A stretch of 64,000 nucleotides of DNA from Nonomuraea endophytica. Its GTDB lineage: Bacteria; Actinomycetota; Actinomycetes; Streptosporangiales; Streptosporangiaceae. The notes beneath the pieces are model-generated. The model was not told the origin of the DNA and searched no databases. It saw only the letters and a list, made by a program, of their open reading frames with translations. The first letter of the stretch is position 1; every line of letters begins with the position of its first letter. Made by a program: the position numbers and the translations under genes. Shown here in pieces: positions 31,831 to 40,230 of the stretch. The stretch lies in NCBI RefSeq assembly GCF_014203235.1, contig NZ_JACHIN010000014.1, forward strand, positions 202,355-266,354. Direction: 5' to 3'.

Positions 31831-34074
31831 ATGAGCCGAGTTCTCAGCCTTCTCGCGCTGGCCGTGCTGGTGGCGGTCACGATGTTCGACCTGGCGCCGC
31901 CCGGGAGCGGTGCCACGGACTTCAGCGCCGCACGCGCCTTCGAGGACGTGCGGGCGGTCGCCAGGGAACCGCACCCCACGGGCTCGCCCGCGAACGACCG
32001 CGTCCGCGAGCACCTCGTCGCCCGGCTGAAGTCGCTCGGCTTCGACACCCGCGTCCAGGAGGGCGTCGGCGTGCTGCCCCTGCCCTACGCGGGCACGACG
32101 GCCGTGGGCCGGGTGCGCAACGTCGTCGCCACCCGCCCCGGCACCGCCTCCACCGGCCGGATCATCCTGGCCGCCCACTACGACTCCGTACCCGGCGCTC
32201 CCGGCGCAGCCGACGACGGCGCCGGGATCGCCGCCGTCCTCGAGGTCGCCCGCACCCTGCCGCCGAAGCTCCGCAACGACGTCGTCGTCCTGCTCACCGA
32301 CGGCGAAGAGGCCGGACTGCTCGGCGCCGAGTCCTTCGCGCGGCAGAACCGCTTCGACGGCCCCGTCGTCGTCCTCAACCACGAGGCCCGCGGTGTGCGC
32401 GGCACCGTGCAGATGTTCCGCTCCTCCGGTGGCCTCATCGACGTGTACGGCACCGCCGCCCCGCACCCCGCGGCGGACTCCGCCTTCGCCTCCCTGATGG
32501 GCCTGCTGCCCAACAACACCGACTTCCACGTCTTCGACCAGGCCCGGTGGATGGGGCTGGACTCGGCGTTCGTCGGCGGCGGCGCTTACTACCACACCCC
32601 GCTCGACGACCCCGCCCACCTGGACCGGGGCAGCCTGCAGCAGATGGGCGACAACACGCTGGCCGTGGCTTCGGCGCTGGGGTCCCGGGACCTGGGCGGG
32701 CTGGCGTCCGCCGGCGAGTCGGTGTTCTTCACCGTGCCCGGGATGCTGGTCAGGTATCCGGGGTGGCTGGAGCTCCCGGTTGCCGGGCTTTCCTTCGTGG
32801 TGGCTCTGGCCGTGGTGTTCGTGGTGCGGCGGCGGGGGCTGGTGAGCTGGCCCCGGGCTCTTGCCGGGCTGGGGGTGTCCCTGGTGACCGTGGTGCTGGC
32901 CGGGGCCTGGGGATACGCGCTGTGGCCGCTGCTGGGGCTACTGCGGCCTGACTACACGATGATGTTCACCGGGGATCCTTACCGGCCCTGGTTGTACTGG
33001 GCGGCGTTGCTGGTGTTCACGGCGGCGATCGTGCTGGCGTGCGCATCGCTGTCGCGCCGCCGGTCGATGAAGGCGCGTGGGCGGGACGGGCGGGCGCTTG
33101 ACGGGCGGGCGCTTGACGGGCAGGTGCTTGACGGGCAGGTACTGGACGGGCGTGGGTTTGACGGGCGGGTGCTTGGTGGGCTTGCCGCCGGCGGACTGCT
33201 GCTGGTCGCCTTGCTCGGGCTGGTGTCGGCCCTGTTGCTGCCCGGCGGGTCGCACGTGTTCGCCTGGCCGGCGTTGTTCGCGGCGCTCGGGTGGCTGGTT
33301 TCCCTGATGGTGCCGCGGGGCGGGGTCGTGGCGTTGACCATCGGGCTGGCGCCGGCGGCGGTCATGCTCGGCGGCACCGCGCTGACCTCGCTGGACATCG
33401 GGCTGGGCATCGGCGGCATGCTGTCGGCTCCGCACTTCGCGCTCCTGCTGCTGCTGGCGCTGCCCGTGGTGGCGCGGCCGCCGGGCCGTACCGTATTGCC
33501 GGGGTTGGCCGTGGCGGCGGTGGCGCTGATCGCGGCGGGACTGTTCGCGGACCGCTTCGACCCCGCCCACCCGCGCCAGGAACGCGTCGCCTACGCGATC
33601 GACACCGGCACCGGCGAGGCGCGCTGGGGACGACCGGGCGGCGACAGCGCCGACAGCGTCCGGTTCTTCGGCGGGCCGGGCATGGCCACGAGCCGGGCGC
33701 CCGTCGCCCCCTTGCGCGCGCCCGAACTGGCCGTGCTCAAGGACACGACCTCCGGCGGCGTCAGGACCATGACGCTCCGCCTCACCCCGTCCGGGGCGGC
33801 GCCGATGGTGGGGCTGGAGGTCGAGGGACAGCGGCCGAAGATGACCGTGGCGGGGCGCGAGCTGGGCGAGCGCGTCGGGTTCGCCTTCCACGCGCCGCCC
33901 GCCGGCGGGGTGGAGGTCACGCTGACGCTCCGCGCGGGCGAGGCCAAGATACGCGTCTACCAGCAGGAGTACGACATGTCGGTGATCCCCGGATACCGGG
34001 TTCCGGAAGGCAGTGTGCAGGTCCGGCCGCGCACGACCGCCTTCCTCACAAAGATTGTCGCCCCCGCCCGCTAG
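31831..34074 (+). CDS. M28 family membrane metallopeptidase
   Basis: A 747-residue membrane-anchored aminopeptidase-like protein. ATG 31831 opens a signal-anchor (MSRVLSLLALAVLVAVTMF). The M28 domain (~residues 30-300) shows the zinc ligands: ILAAHYDSVPGAPGAADDGAG (HYDS and ADDGAG), LLTDGEEAGLLG, VLNHEARG and a final YYHTPLDD His. About seven to eight transmembrane helices follow, then a soluble C-terminal beta domain. A loop between helices contains six copies of a pentapeptide (RALDG, QVLDG, RGFDG variants). It ends 10 bp before radA. Confidence 0.88.
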   Translation: MSRVLSLLALAVLVAVTMFDLAPPGSGATDFSAARAFEDVRAVAREPHPTGSPANDRVREHLVARLKSLGFDTRVQEGVGVLPLPYAGTTAVGRVRNVVATRPGTASTGRIILAAHYDSVPGAPGAADDGAGIAAVLEVARTLPPKLRNDVVVLLTDGEEAGLLGAESFARQNRFDGPVVVLNHEARGVRGTVQMFRSSGGLIDVYGTAAPHPAADSAFASLMGLLPNNTDFHVFDQARWMGLDSAFVGGGAYYHTPLDDPAHLDRGSLQQMGDNTLAVASALGSRDLGGLASAGESVFFTVPGMLVRYPGWLELPVAGLSFVVALAVVFVVRRRGLVSWPRALAGLGVSLVTVVLAGAWGYALWPLLGLLRPDYTMMFTGDPYRPWLYWAALLVFTAAIVLACASLSRRRSMKARGRDGRALDGRALDGQVLDGQVLDGRGFDGRVLGGLAAGGLLLVALLGLVSALLLPGGSHVFAWPALFAALGWLVSLMVPRGGVVALTIGLAPAAVMLGGTALTSLDIGLGIGGMLSAPHFALLLLLALPVVARPPGRTVLPGLAVAAVALIAAGLFADRFDPAHPRQERVAYAIDTGTGEARWGRPGGDSADSVRFFGGPGMATSRAPVAPLRAPELAVLKDTTSGGVRTMTLRLTPSGAAPMVGLEVEGQRPKMTVAGRELGERVGFAFHAPPAGGVEVTLTLRAGEAKIRVYQQEYDMSVIPGYRVPEGSVQVRPRTTAFLTKIVAPAR
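33091..33180 (+). repeat. 15-bp in-frame tandem repeat, 6 copies, in the M28 peptidase gene
   Basis: Units CGGGCGCTTGACGGG and variants run from 33091 to 33180 without interruption and encode repeated xxLDG pentapeptides in a loop between membrane helices. Confidence 0.85.
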
Positions 34075-34084
34075 CCTGCTCCGC

Positions 34085-35482
34085 ATGGCCAAGACTGCGA
34101 CGGGTTATCGCTGCACCGAGTGCGGCTGGCGCACGCTCAAGTGGGTCGGCCGCTGCGGCGAGTGCCAGGCGTGGGGCACGGTCGACGAGGAGGGCGCCAA
34201 GGGCGTCCACGTGGTGCGGGCCGGGGCCACCACGGGGCCGGCCGTACCGATCGGCGAGGTCAAGGCCGAGCTCGCGACCGCGCGCACCACCGGCGTGGGC
34301 GAGCTCGACCGGGTCCTCGGCGGCGGCGTCGTGCCCGGCGCCGTCATCCTGCTGGCCGGCGAGCCCGGCATCGGCAAGTCCACACTGCTGCTGGAGGCCG
34401 CCGCGTCCATCGCCCAGCGCGCCACCGTCCTCTATGTCACGGGCGAGGAGTCGGCTGCGCAGGTCAGGATGCGCGCCGACCGCATCGGGGCGCTGCGCGA
34501 CAACCTCTACCTCGCCGCGGAGACCGAGCTGTCCGCGCTGGTCACCCACGTGGAGAAGGTCCAGCCGCGCTTCCTCGTGGTCGACTCGGTGCAGACGATC
34601 GGCTCGGCGCAGGCCACCGGCGTGCCCGGCGGCGTCACCCAGGTGCGCGAGGTCGCGGCAAACCTGGTCCGGCTGGCCAAGGAACGCAACATGGCGACCG
34701 TGCTGGTCGGCCACGTCACCAAGGACGGCTCGATCGCCGGGCCCCGCACGCTGGAGCACCTCGTCGACGTGGTGCTCAACTTCGAGGGCGACCGCCACTC
34801 GCGGCTGCGCCTGGTGCGCGCGGTGAAAAACCGCTTCGGCCCGACCGACGAGGTGGGCTGCTTCGACCTGCACGAGCGTGGCATCGAGGGCATCACCGAC
34901 CCCACCGGGCTGTTCGTCTCCCAGCGCAGCAAGCCCGTCCCCGGCACCTGCGTGACCGTGACCGTCGAGGGCACCCGGCCGCTGCCCGCCGAGGTCCAGG
35001 CGCTGGTCGCGCGCACCGAGGCGCAGCAGCCCCGGCGCACCACCTCGGGGCTCGACTCCTACCGGGTGCAGTTGGTGCTGGCCGTACTCGAACGCAGGCT
35101 CAACGCCAAGCTGGGCGGGTGCGACGTCTTCACCGCCACGGTCGGCGGGCTGAAAATCGCTGACCCTGCGGTGGATTTGTCCGTTATGCTCGCCGTGGCC
35201 AGTGCAGCGGGTGACAAGCCGCTGCCGTCCGGTCTGGTCGCTCTCGGCGAGGTCGGGCTGGCCGGGGAGCTGCGGCCGGTCAAGGACGTCCGGAGGCGGC
35301 TCACCGAAGCCGCGCGGCTCGGCTTCACCCGCGCGCTCGTGCCCGCCGGATCGCTCGAAGAATCCGGCAACAAGCGCGCCGGCCAGCGCTCGCTGGTGCC
35401 GGTCGGGCCGGTGTCGTTCGCGCCCGGGTTCGAAGTCGTCCAGGCTGAGAACGTGTGGGACGCACTCACACACGTCACATAG
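34085..35482 (+). CDS. radA: DNA repair protein RadA
   Basis: A 465-residue RecA-like branch-migration ATPase that promotes recombination intermediates. ATG 34085 opens MAKTATGYRCTECGW. The N-terminal zinc finger is CTECGWRTLKWVGRCGEC, Walker A is GEPGIGKST, and the family-specific KNRFGPTDEVG motif follows. The C-terminal Lon-protease-like domain contains DVFTATVGGLKIADPAVDLS (DPAVDLS visible). It is followed after 40 bp by disA, a conserved actinobacterial and firmicute pairing. Confidence 0.95.
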   Translation: MAKTATGYRCTECGWRTLKWVGRCGECQAWGTVDEEGAKGVHVVRAGATTGPAVPIGEVKAELATARTTGVGELDRVLGGGVVPGAVILLAGEPGIGKSTLLLEAAASIAQRATVLYVTGEESAAQVRMRADRIGALRDNLYLAAETELSALVTHVEKVQPRFLVVDSVQTIGSAQATGVPGGVTQVREVAANLVRLAKERNMATVLVGHVTKDGSIAGPRTLEHLVDVVLNFEGDRHSRLRLVRAVKNRFGPTDEVGCFDLHERGIEGITDPTGLFVSQRSKPVPGTCVTVTVEGTRPLPAEVQALVARTEAQQPRRTTSGLDSYRVQLVLAVLERRLNAKLGGCDVFTATVGGLKIADPAVDLSVMLAVASAAGDKPLPSGLVALGEVGLAGELRPVKDVRRRLTEAARLGFTRALVPAGSLEESGNKRAGQRSLVPVGPVSFAPGFEVVQAENVWDALTHVT

Positions 35483-35522
35483 CCCCGCTAAGCTGAAGTT
35501 GACGTATCTACACGGGGGTCAG

Positions 35523-36608
35523 GTGCCAAACGACAGGAGTCTTGACGACCGCCGTCGCGAAGCCCTGGCCGCAGTGGCGCCGGGCACACAGCTGCGCGAC
35601 GGCCTGGAGCGGATCCTGCGCGGGCAGACCGGCGGCCTGATCGTGCTGGGCTACAACGATTCGGTCGAAGACCTGTGCAGCGGCGGGTTCCTGCTCGACG
35701 TCGAGTTCTCCCCGACCCGCCTGCGCGAACTGGCCAAGATGGACGGCGCGATCGTCGTCCACCACGACGAAGACAAGATCGTCCGCGCCGCCGTCCACCT
35801 CGTGCCCGACCCCTCCATCCCCACCGACGAGTCCGGCACCCGCCACCGCACCGCCCAGCGCGTGGCCCGCCAGACCGGCCTGCCGATCATCGCGATCAGC
35901 AAGTCCATGCGCATCATCGCCCTCTACCTCGACGGCATCCGCTACGTCCTGGAGGAGTCGGCCGCCATCCTGTCCCGCGCCAACCAGGCGCTGGCCACGC
36001 TCGAACGCTACAAACACCGCCTCGACGAGGTCTCCGGCACCCTGTCGGCCCTGGAGATCGAAGACCTGGTGACCGTACGCGACGTGGCAGCGGTGGCGCA
36101 GCGACTGGAGATGGTCCGCCGCATCAGCGACGAGATCAAGGGCTACGTCGTCGAACTCGGCACCGACGGCCGCCTGCTCTCCCTGCAACTGGACGAACTG
36201 GTGGCCGGAGTCGACTCAGAACGCGAGCTCGTCGTCCGCGACTACCTCCCAGCTCCCGCCGGCCGCCGCCACCGCAACTTCGCCGAATCGCTCCACTCCC
36301 TCGACAACCTCACCGGCAGCGAACTCCTCGACCTGTCCGCCGTCGCCCACGTCCTGGGCCACAGCGGCAACGAAACCCTCGACAGCCCGGTCAGCCCGCG
36401 CGGCTTCCGCCTGCTGGCCAAGGTCCCCCGCCTGCCCGCCACGGTCGTCGACCGCCTGGTGGACCACTTCGGCGGCCTCCAGAAGCTGCTGGCGGCCAGC
36501 ATCGACGACCTTCAGGCGGTGGGCGGCGTCGGCGAGTCCCGCGCCCGCAGCGTCCGCGAGGGCCTCTCCCGCCTCGCCGAGTCCAGCATCCTAGAGCGCT
36601 ATGTGTGA
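35523..36608 (+). CDS. disA: DNA integrity scanning protein DisA, diadenylate cyclase
   Basis: A 361-residue enzyme that makes c-di-AMP from two ATP and scans DNA for branched structures. GTG 35523 (MPNDRSLDDRRREAL) lies close behind a G-run. The DAC domain (~20-150) shows GLIVLGY, the DGAIVVHHD catalytic motif and SGTRHRTAQR (the RHR motif). A helical linker follows, then a C-terminal helix-hairpin-helix DNA-binding domain (AVGGVGESRARSVREGL). A ydaO-type c-di-AMP riboswitch lies 12 kb downstream at 48812. Confidence 0.95.
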   Translation: MPNDRSLDDRRREALAAVAPGTQLRDGLERILRGQTGGLIVLGYNDSVEDLCSGGFLLDVEFSPTRLRELAKMDGAIVVHHDEDKIVRAAVHLVPDPSIPTDESGTRHRTAQRVARQTGLPIIAISKSMRIIALYLDGIRYVLEESAAILSRANQALATLERYKHRLDEVSGTLSALEIEDLVTVRDVAAVAQRLEMVRRISDEIKGYVVELGTDGRLLSLQLDELVAGVDSERELVVRDYLPAPAGRRHRNFAESLHSLDNLTGSELLDLSAVAHVLGHSGNETLDSPVSPRGFRLLAKVPRLPATVVDRLVDHFGGLQKLLAASIDDLQAVGGVGESRARSVREGLSRLAESSILERYV

Positions 36609-37136
36609 CTGATCCTTCTTCTGTCGTTTCCGTCCCGCGCGGCAGCTCTCTCGGCGCCGCTTTTGCGCCGCGCGTTCTCTGACGGCTTGTGTCTGTTCGG
36701 CTTGTGTCTGTTCGGCTTGTGTCTGTTCGGCTTGTGTCTGTTACGGCAAGCCCACTAACCCGTCCCGCCGTCCCCCTGGGCGCCCGTCGAGCGATGGTCG
36801 TGAGGGCTCACGGGGTGCTCGCCGCTACAACTCCGCCCTTGGCCCGCGGCGTGGCCCACCCGGCCGCCGTCCAAGGCGCCGGATCACCACCGACCCCCAC
36901 CCCACCGCCCCGGCGCCTCCCGGGTTCTCCGGACAACCTGGGGCCTTCCCGGGTTTCCCCTGAGGACCCTTGCTTCCCGGGTTCCCGGCAACCCAGCGAT
37001 CCCCACCGGCCACAGGCCGACTCTCTGTAACCGCCGCTGCCTCGGGCGCACGACTCGGGCCGAACCGCGTCTTACCGCTGCCCCGCGCCTTGCTTGCCCG
37101 GGTGTGTTGTGTCGTGGGTTCCGAGGGTTGTCGGGG
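36609..37136. other. 528-bp gene-free stretch downstream of disA
   Basis: Contains the 15-bp x4 repeat at 36684-36743 and a GC-rich part (36890-36990) with overlapping CCCGGG and GGGTT palindromic pieces. No credible start codon with a ribosome site and no recognisable protein in any frame. Confidence 0.55.
36684..36743. repeat. 15-bp tandem repeat, 4 copies
   Basis: GGCTTGTGTCTGTTC occurs three times without change, and a fourth time ending in A, 75 bp downstream of the disA stop. Perfect conservation suggests recent expansion. Confidence 0.9.
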
Positions 37137-37820
37137 TTAGCGGAGGTGGAAGACGACTAGGGGGCTTTTTAGTTTGCCCAGGCGGGCGACGGCCACGTAG
37201 GTGCCGGGGAGGGCGGTGGGGCCCTTGGCGGTGCATTCGGTACGGGAGCGTTTGCGGTCCCAGTCCACCGTGCGCACGAACGGGATCCCCCGCTCCAACT
37301 CCTGCGCCGTGCCCGTCTCCCCGCTCACGCAGTCGGCCGTGGACCAGATGCGGTCCTCGCCGGACGTGATGCGGATCTCCATGGCCCGCGGCCCCACGTC
37401 GGTCGTGCACATGACCTGGCCGGTGTTGACGAGGGTGGCCATCAGGTTGGGCATGGCGCCGGAGGCGTACACGTCCTGCCTGCCCTGCAGGTTGAGGACC
37501 AGGTCGGTCTCCTCGCACGGCGCACCGGGGCGTTTCACCTTGGCCGGGGCCGTGGTGGCGGGGTTCTTGGTGGGGGACGGGGTGGGGCTTGGGCTGGCCG
37601 TACCGAGAGCGAGGGTACGCAAGCCGGCCAGAAGCGGATCGGCCGCGGGCGGACCGCTGCTCGTCGCGGTCTGCGCGCTGGAGGTCCGCTGCGGACCGCT
37701 GGCGCCGCTGGAGCACGCCCACGCCACGACGGCGACCACCACCAGCACGCCGACCAGCACGCTCATGCGCCGACGCCAGTAGACGTCGCCGCCATCGCCA
37801 CGCATCGCATCCGAATCCAT
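37137..37820 (-). CDS. membrane-anchored protein of unknown function
   Basis: A 227-residue protein with a cytosolic head, one transmembrane segment (MSVLVGVLVVVAVVAWAC, residues ~19-36; the Cys may be lipidated only if this acts as a signal), a Ser/Thr/Pro-rich linker (TASPSPTPSPTKNPA) and an extracellular domain with three or four cysteines. These include GAPCEETDLVL, TTDVGPRAM and CTAKGPTALPGTY, a pattern like the DUF4232-type beta domains of actinobacterial secreted proteins (uncertain). Divergent from mutY, 78 bp apart. Confidence 0.7.
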   Translation of the reverse strand: MDSDAMRGDGGDVYWRRRMSVLVGVLVVVAVVAWACSSGASGPQRTSSAQTATSSGPPAADPLLAGLRTLALGTASPSPTPSPTKNPATTAPAKVKRPGAPCEETDLVLNLQGRQDVYASGAMPNLMATLVNTGQVMCTTDVGPRAMEIRITSGEDRIWSTADCVSGETGTAQELERGIPFVRTVDWDRKRSRTECTAKGPTALPGTYVAVARLGKLKSPLVVFHLR

Positions 37821-37898
37821 ACGCACAGCATGGTAATTCTGTGGCCACCGAGGGTGACGACACGCCGTCAACGGCCCTTTCCGCGTACGCTAAGGCGG

Positions 37899-38771
37899 GT
37901 GATCGAGCCGATCCTCCTCCACACCCCCGTTCTGGAGTGGTATTCCGAGAACGCCCGAGACCTCCCCTGGCGCGCCGATGACGCGACGCCGTGGGGTGTG
38001 CTGGTGAGCGAGATCATGCTGCAGCAGACGCCGGTCGTCCGGGTGCTCCCGATCTGGCACGAGTGGATGCAACGCTGGCCCACCCCCAAGGCCCTGGCCG
38101 TCGAACCGCCCGGCGAGGCCGTGCGCCACTGGGGCCGCCTCGGCTATCCGCGCCGCGCGCTGCGCCTGCACGCGTGCGCCAAGGCCATCGCGGACGAGCA
38201 CGGCGGCGAGGTCCCCTCCGACCACGCGACGCTGCTGGCCCTCCCCGGCATTGGCGAATACACAGCCGCAGCCGTGGCCAGCTTCGCCTTCGGGGGCCGC
38301 CACGCCGTCCTGGACACCAACGTCCGCCGCGTGTTCGCGCGGGCCGTGCGCGGCGATGAATACCCGCCGACCGCCACCTCCGCCGCCGAGCGCCGCCTCG
38401 CCGAAGCCCTCCTGCCCGCCCTGGGCGCGCCCCGCTGGGGCGTGGCCGTCATGGAGTTGGGCGCCTTGGTCTGTACGGCCCGCAGCCCCAAATGCGCCGA
38501 CTGCCCGATCTCCAACCTGTGCACATGGCGCCTCACCGGCAAACCAGCCCACGACGGCCCAGCCCGCAAAGGCCAGACGTACGCCGGAACCGACCGCCAA
38601 TGCCGCGGCCGCCTCCTGGCCGTCCTCCGCGCCGCCCACGGCCCCGTCCCGAAGGTGGCCCTGGACGCGGTCTGGGACGACCACGTCCAACGCGAACGCG
38701 CCCTGGACGGCCTCATCACCGACGGCCTAGCCGAACACCTACCCGACGGCACCTACCAACTCCCCACCTAA
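37899..38771 (+). CDS. mutY: A/G-specific adenine DNA glycosylase MutY
   Basis: A 290-residue base-excision enzyme that removes A opposite 8-oxoG. GTG 37899 (MIEPILLHTPVLEWY) is preceded by TACGCT at a spacing that fits a leaderless transcript. Motifs: VSEIMLQQTPV with the catalytic Glu, LPGIGEYTAAAVASFAFG (helix-hairpin-helix) and LDTNVRRV with the catalytic Asp. The iron-sulfur cluster is CTARSPKCADCPISNLC. The C-terminus is short: the MutT-like 8-oxoG recognition domain of longer MutY proteins is reduced, as is usual in actinobacteria. Confidence 0.93.
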   Translation: MIEPILLHTPVLEWYSENARDLPWRADDATPWGVLVSEIMLQQTPVVRVLPIWHEWMQRWPTPKALAVEPPGEAVRHWGRLGYPRRALRLHACAKAIADEHGGEVPSDHATLLALPGIGEYTAAAVASFAFGGRHAVLDTNVRRVFARAVRGDEYPPTATSAAERRLAEALLPALGAPRWGVAVMELGALVCTARSPKCADCPISNLCTWRLTGKPAHDGPARKGQTYAGTDRQCRGRLLAVLRAAHGPVPKVALDAVWDDHVQRERALDGLITDGLAEHLPDGTYQLPT

Positions 38772-39090
38772 CCCCCGCCCCGGACACCGCACGGACAGTC
38801 CCAGCCCGACGCACTCGAAGCCCCCGAGCCCCACGGCCTACCACCGGGCCGGTCATGTGGCCTGCCAACCGGGCCCGTCATGCCCGAGAACCGTCCGCCG
38901 CCTGGGCGCCCCTGCCCCCCAGCCCCCGAACCGGACACCGCCCAGATGAGATCCGCCCCAGCGTGACCTGTAGCCGATGGCTGATGGCCGCCCAAGTGCG
39001 GCGCATGCTTCTGGGGTGCGGGCGCGCCAGGTGGAGACCGGCCGTGTCGAGGATGTGACCCTCGTGAGGGCCGGACGGGGCGAAGCGCCG

Positions 39091-39171
39091 GAAGGGGCGG
39101 AGCGCGTGAAGGGGTGGAGCACGTGAAGGGGCGGAGCACGTGAAGGGGCGGCAGGCGCGGAGCGCGTGGAA
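39091..39171. repeat. 17-bp tandem repeat, 3 full copies plus degenerate ends
   Basis: GAAGGGGCGGAGCGCGT, GAAGGGGTGGAGCACGT and GAAGGGGCGGAGCACGT follow each other from 39091, then a partial copy joins a second GGAGCGCGT. Confidence 0.85.
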
Positions 39172-39176
39172 TGCGT

Positions 39177-39206
39177 GAAGGCCGCCCAGTTTCCCGGGCG
39201 GCCTTC
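39177..39206 (-). terminator. terminator of the cupin gene
   Basis: An 11-bp perfect stem (GAAGGCCGCCC with GGGCGGCCTTC) around AGTTTCCC lies 10 bp beyond the cupin stop. Confidence 0.75.
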
Positions 39207-39215
39207 TGGCGGGGG

Positions 39216-39593
39216 TCAGACGATCCAGGCCGGGGTGCCGAACTCCTTGCCGTCGGCTCCAAAGGCATGGGCGTCGCCCGGTGCGGTCACCACGGCGGTG
39301 TAGCCCTCGGCGGCGTCGGCAACGATCTGGCGAGCCGTACGCGCCGGCATGATCACGGTGTCACCGGCCGCCACCGTGAACGTCTCCTCACCCAGCGACA
39401 CCGTGGCACTCCCGGTGATCCAGGTCCACACCTGCTCGACGTCGAAGTCGTGCAGCGGCCCCTGCCCGCCCGGCTTGACTTCCACCCGCCACAGCGAACG
39501 GCTGGCACCGCCCAGCGTCGGCGAGGCCAGGGTGGTCATGACGCCTCCGGGCGTCTCGGTCACGCGGGCGTCGGCGTTGCGAACTACTGTCAT
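39216..39593 (-). CDS. cupin-domain protein
   Basis: A 125-residue single-domain cupin. ATG 39593 has GAGGAGC about 8 nt upstream. Cupin motif 1 is partly visible (KPGGQGPLHDFDVEQVWTWITG, with His and Glu), and motif 2 as AAGDTVIMPARTARQI, where the usual His is replaced by Arg/Gln positions. It may therefore bind metal weakly or not at all. It is divergent from a MarR regulator across a 62-bp gap filled with inverted repeats, so it is the likely target of that regulator. Confidence 0.82.
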   Translation of the reverse strand: MTVVRNADARVTETPGGVMTTLASPTLGGASRSLWRVEVKPGGQGPLHDFDVEQVWTWITGSATVSLGEETFTVAAGDTVIMPARTARQIVADAAEGYTAVVTAPGDAHAFGADGKEFGTPAWIV

Positions 39594-39612
39594 GGCGCGC
39601 TCCTCATGTAAA

Positions 39613-39654
39613 ATAGACAACCAAGTTGTCCATAAGGTAAACGAGGTTGTCTAT
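39613..39654. promoter_or_regulatory. candidate MarR operators between the cupin and MarR genes
   Basis: ATAGACAACC (39613-39622) and GGTTGTCTAT (39645-39654) form a perfect 10-bp inverted repeat. Within it GACAACCAAGTTGTC (39616-39630) is a perfect 6-3-6 palindrome. The elements overlap the space needed by both divergent promoters. Confidence 0.7.
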
Positions 39655-39655
39655 C

Positions 39656-40126
39656 ATGTCAAGCGATCCCCCGGGGTTCGAGTTGCCGCTGCGCCTGTTC
39701 ATGGGGTTCCGCATGATCATCGACGAGCTGCACGCCGAGCTCGCCCGCCAGGGCCACCCGGACGTTCGCCCCATGCACGGCTTCGTCATGCAGGCAGTCG
39801 GCCCCCACGGCACCACAGCCGTGGACCTGGGCCGCACCCTGGGCGTCTCCAAGCAGGCAGCCGGAAAGACCATCGACACCCTGGAACGCCTCGGCTACGT
39901 GGAACGCAGCACCGACCCGGCCGACTCCCGCCGAAAGATCGTCAAGCTGACCCCGCACGGGATAGACGCGCTGATGAAGTCCGCCGCCATCTTCGACGAC
40001 CTGCGGCGCACCTGGTCCCACACCCTTGGCGAGGACCGGCTACGCGCCCTCGAAGAGGACCTCCGCACGATGACCCCACCAGACTTCTTCCGCCTGGACA
40101 TCCCGGGCTGGTTCGGCGGCCTGTGA
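39656..40126 (+). CDS. MarR family transcriptional regulator
   Basis: A 156-residue winged-helix regulator. ATG 39656 immediately follows the second operator arm. HTH: TAVDLGRTLGVSKQAAGKTI, wing: VERSTDPADSRRKIVKLTP (DxRxxxV/L motif). Dimerisation helices lie at both ends. It probably represses itself and the divergent cupin gene in response to a small ligand. Confidence 0.9.
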   Translation: MSSDPPGFELPLRLFMGFRMIIDELHAELARQGHPDVRPMHGFVMQAVGPHGTTAVDLGRTLGVSKQAAGKTIDTLERLGYVERSTDPADSRRKIVKLTPHGIDALMKSAAIFDDLRRTWSHTLGEDRLRALEEDLRTMTPPDFFRLDIPGWFGGL

Positions 40127-40230
40127 CAACCACCGCCTGGCCATCGACACGAAGCGCCTGCCCAACGCGCGACGCGGCACATTATCGAGAAGCACCGCGC
40201 CGAGAAGCACTGCGCCGCCCCCGAAGGGGA

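Larger units (their letters stand above)
38772..39215. other. 444-bp gene-free stretch between mutY and the cupin gene
   Basis: Holds CGGGCC-rich short repeats near 38860-38890, the 17-bp tandem repeat at 39091 and the terminator at 39177. No recognisable protein or RNA gene. Confidence 0.55.
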
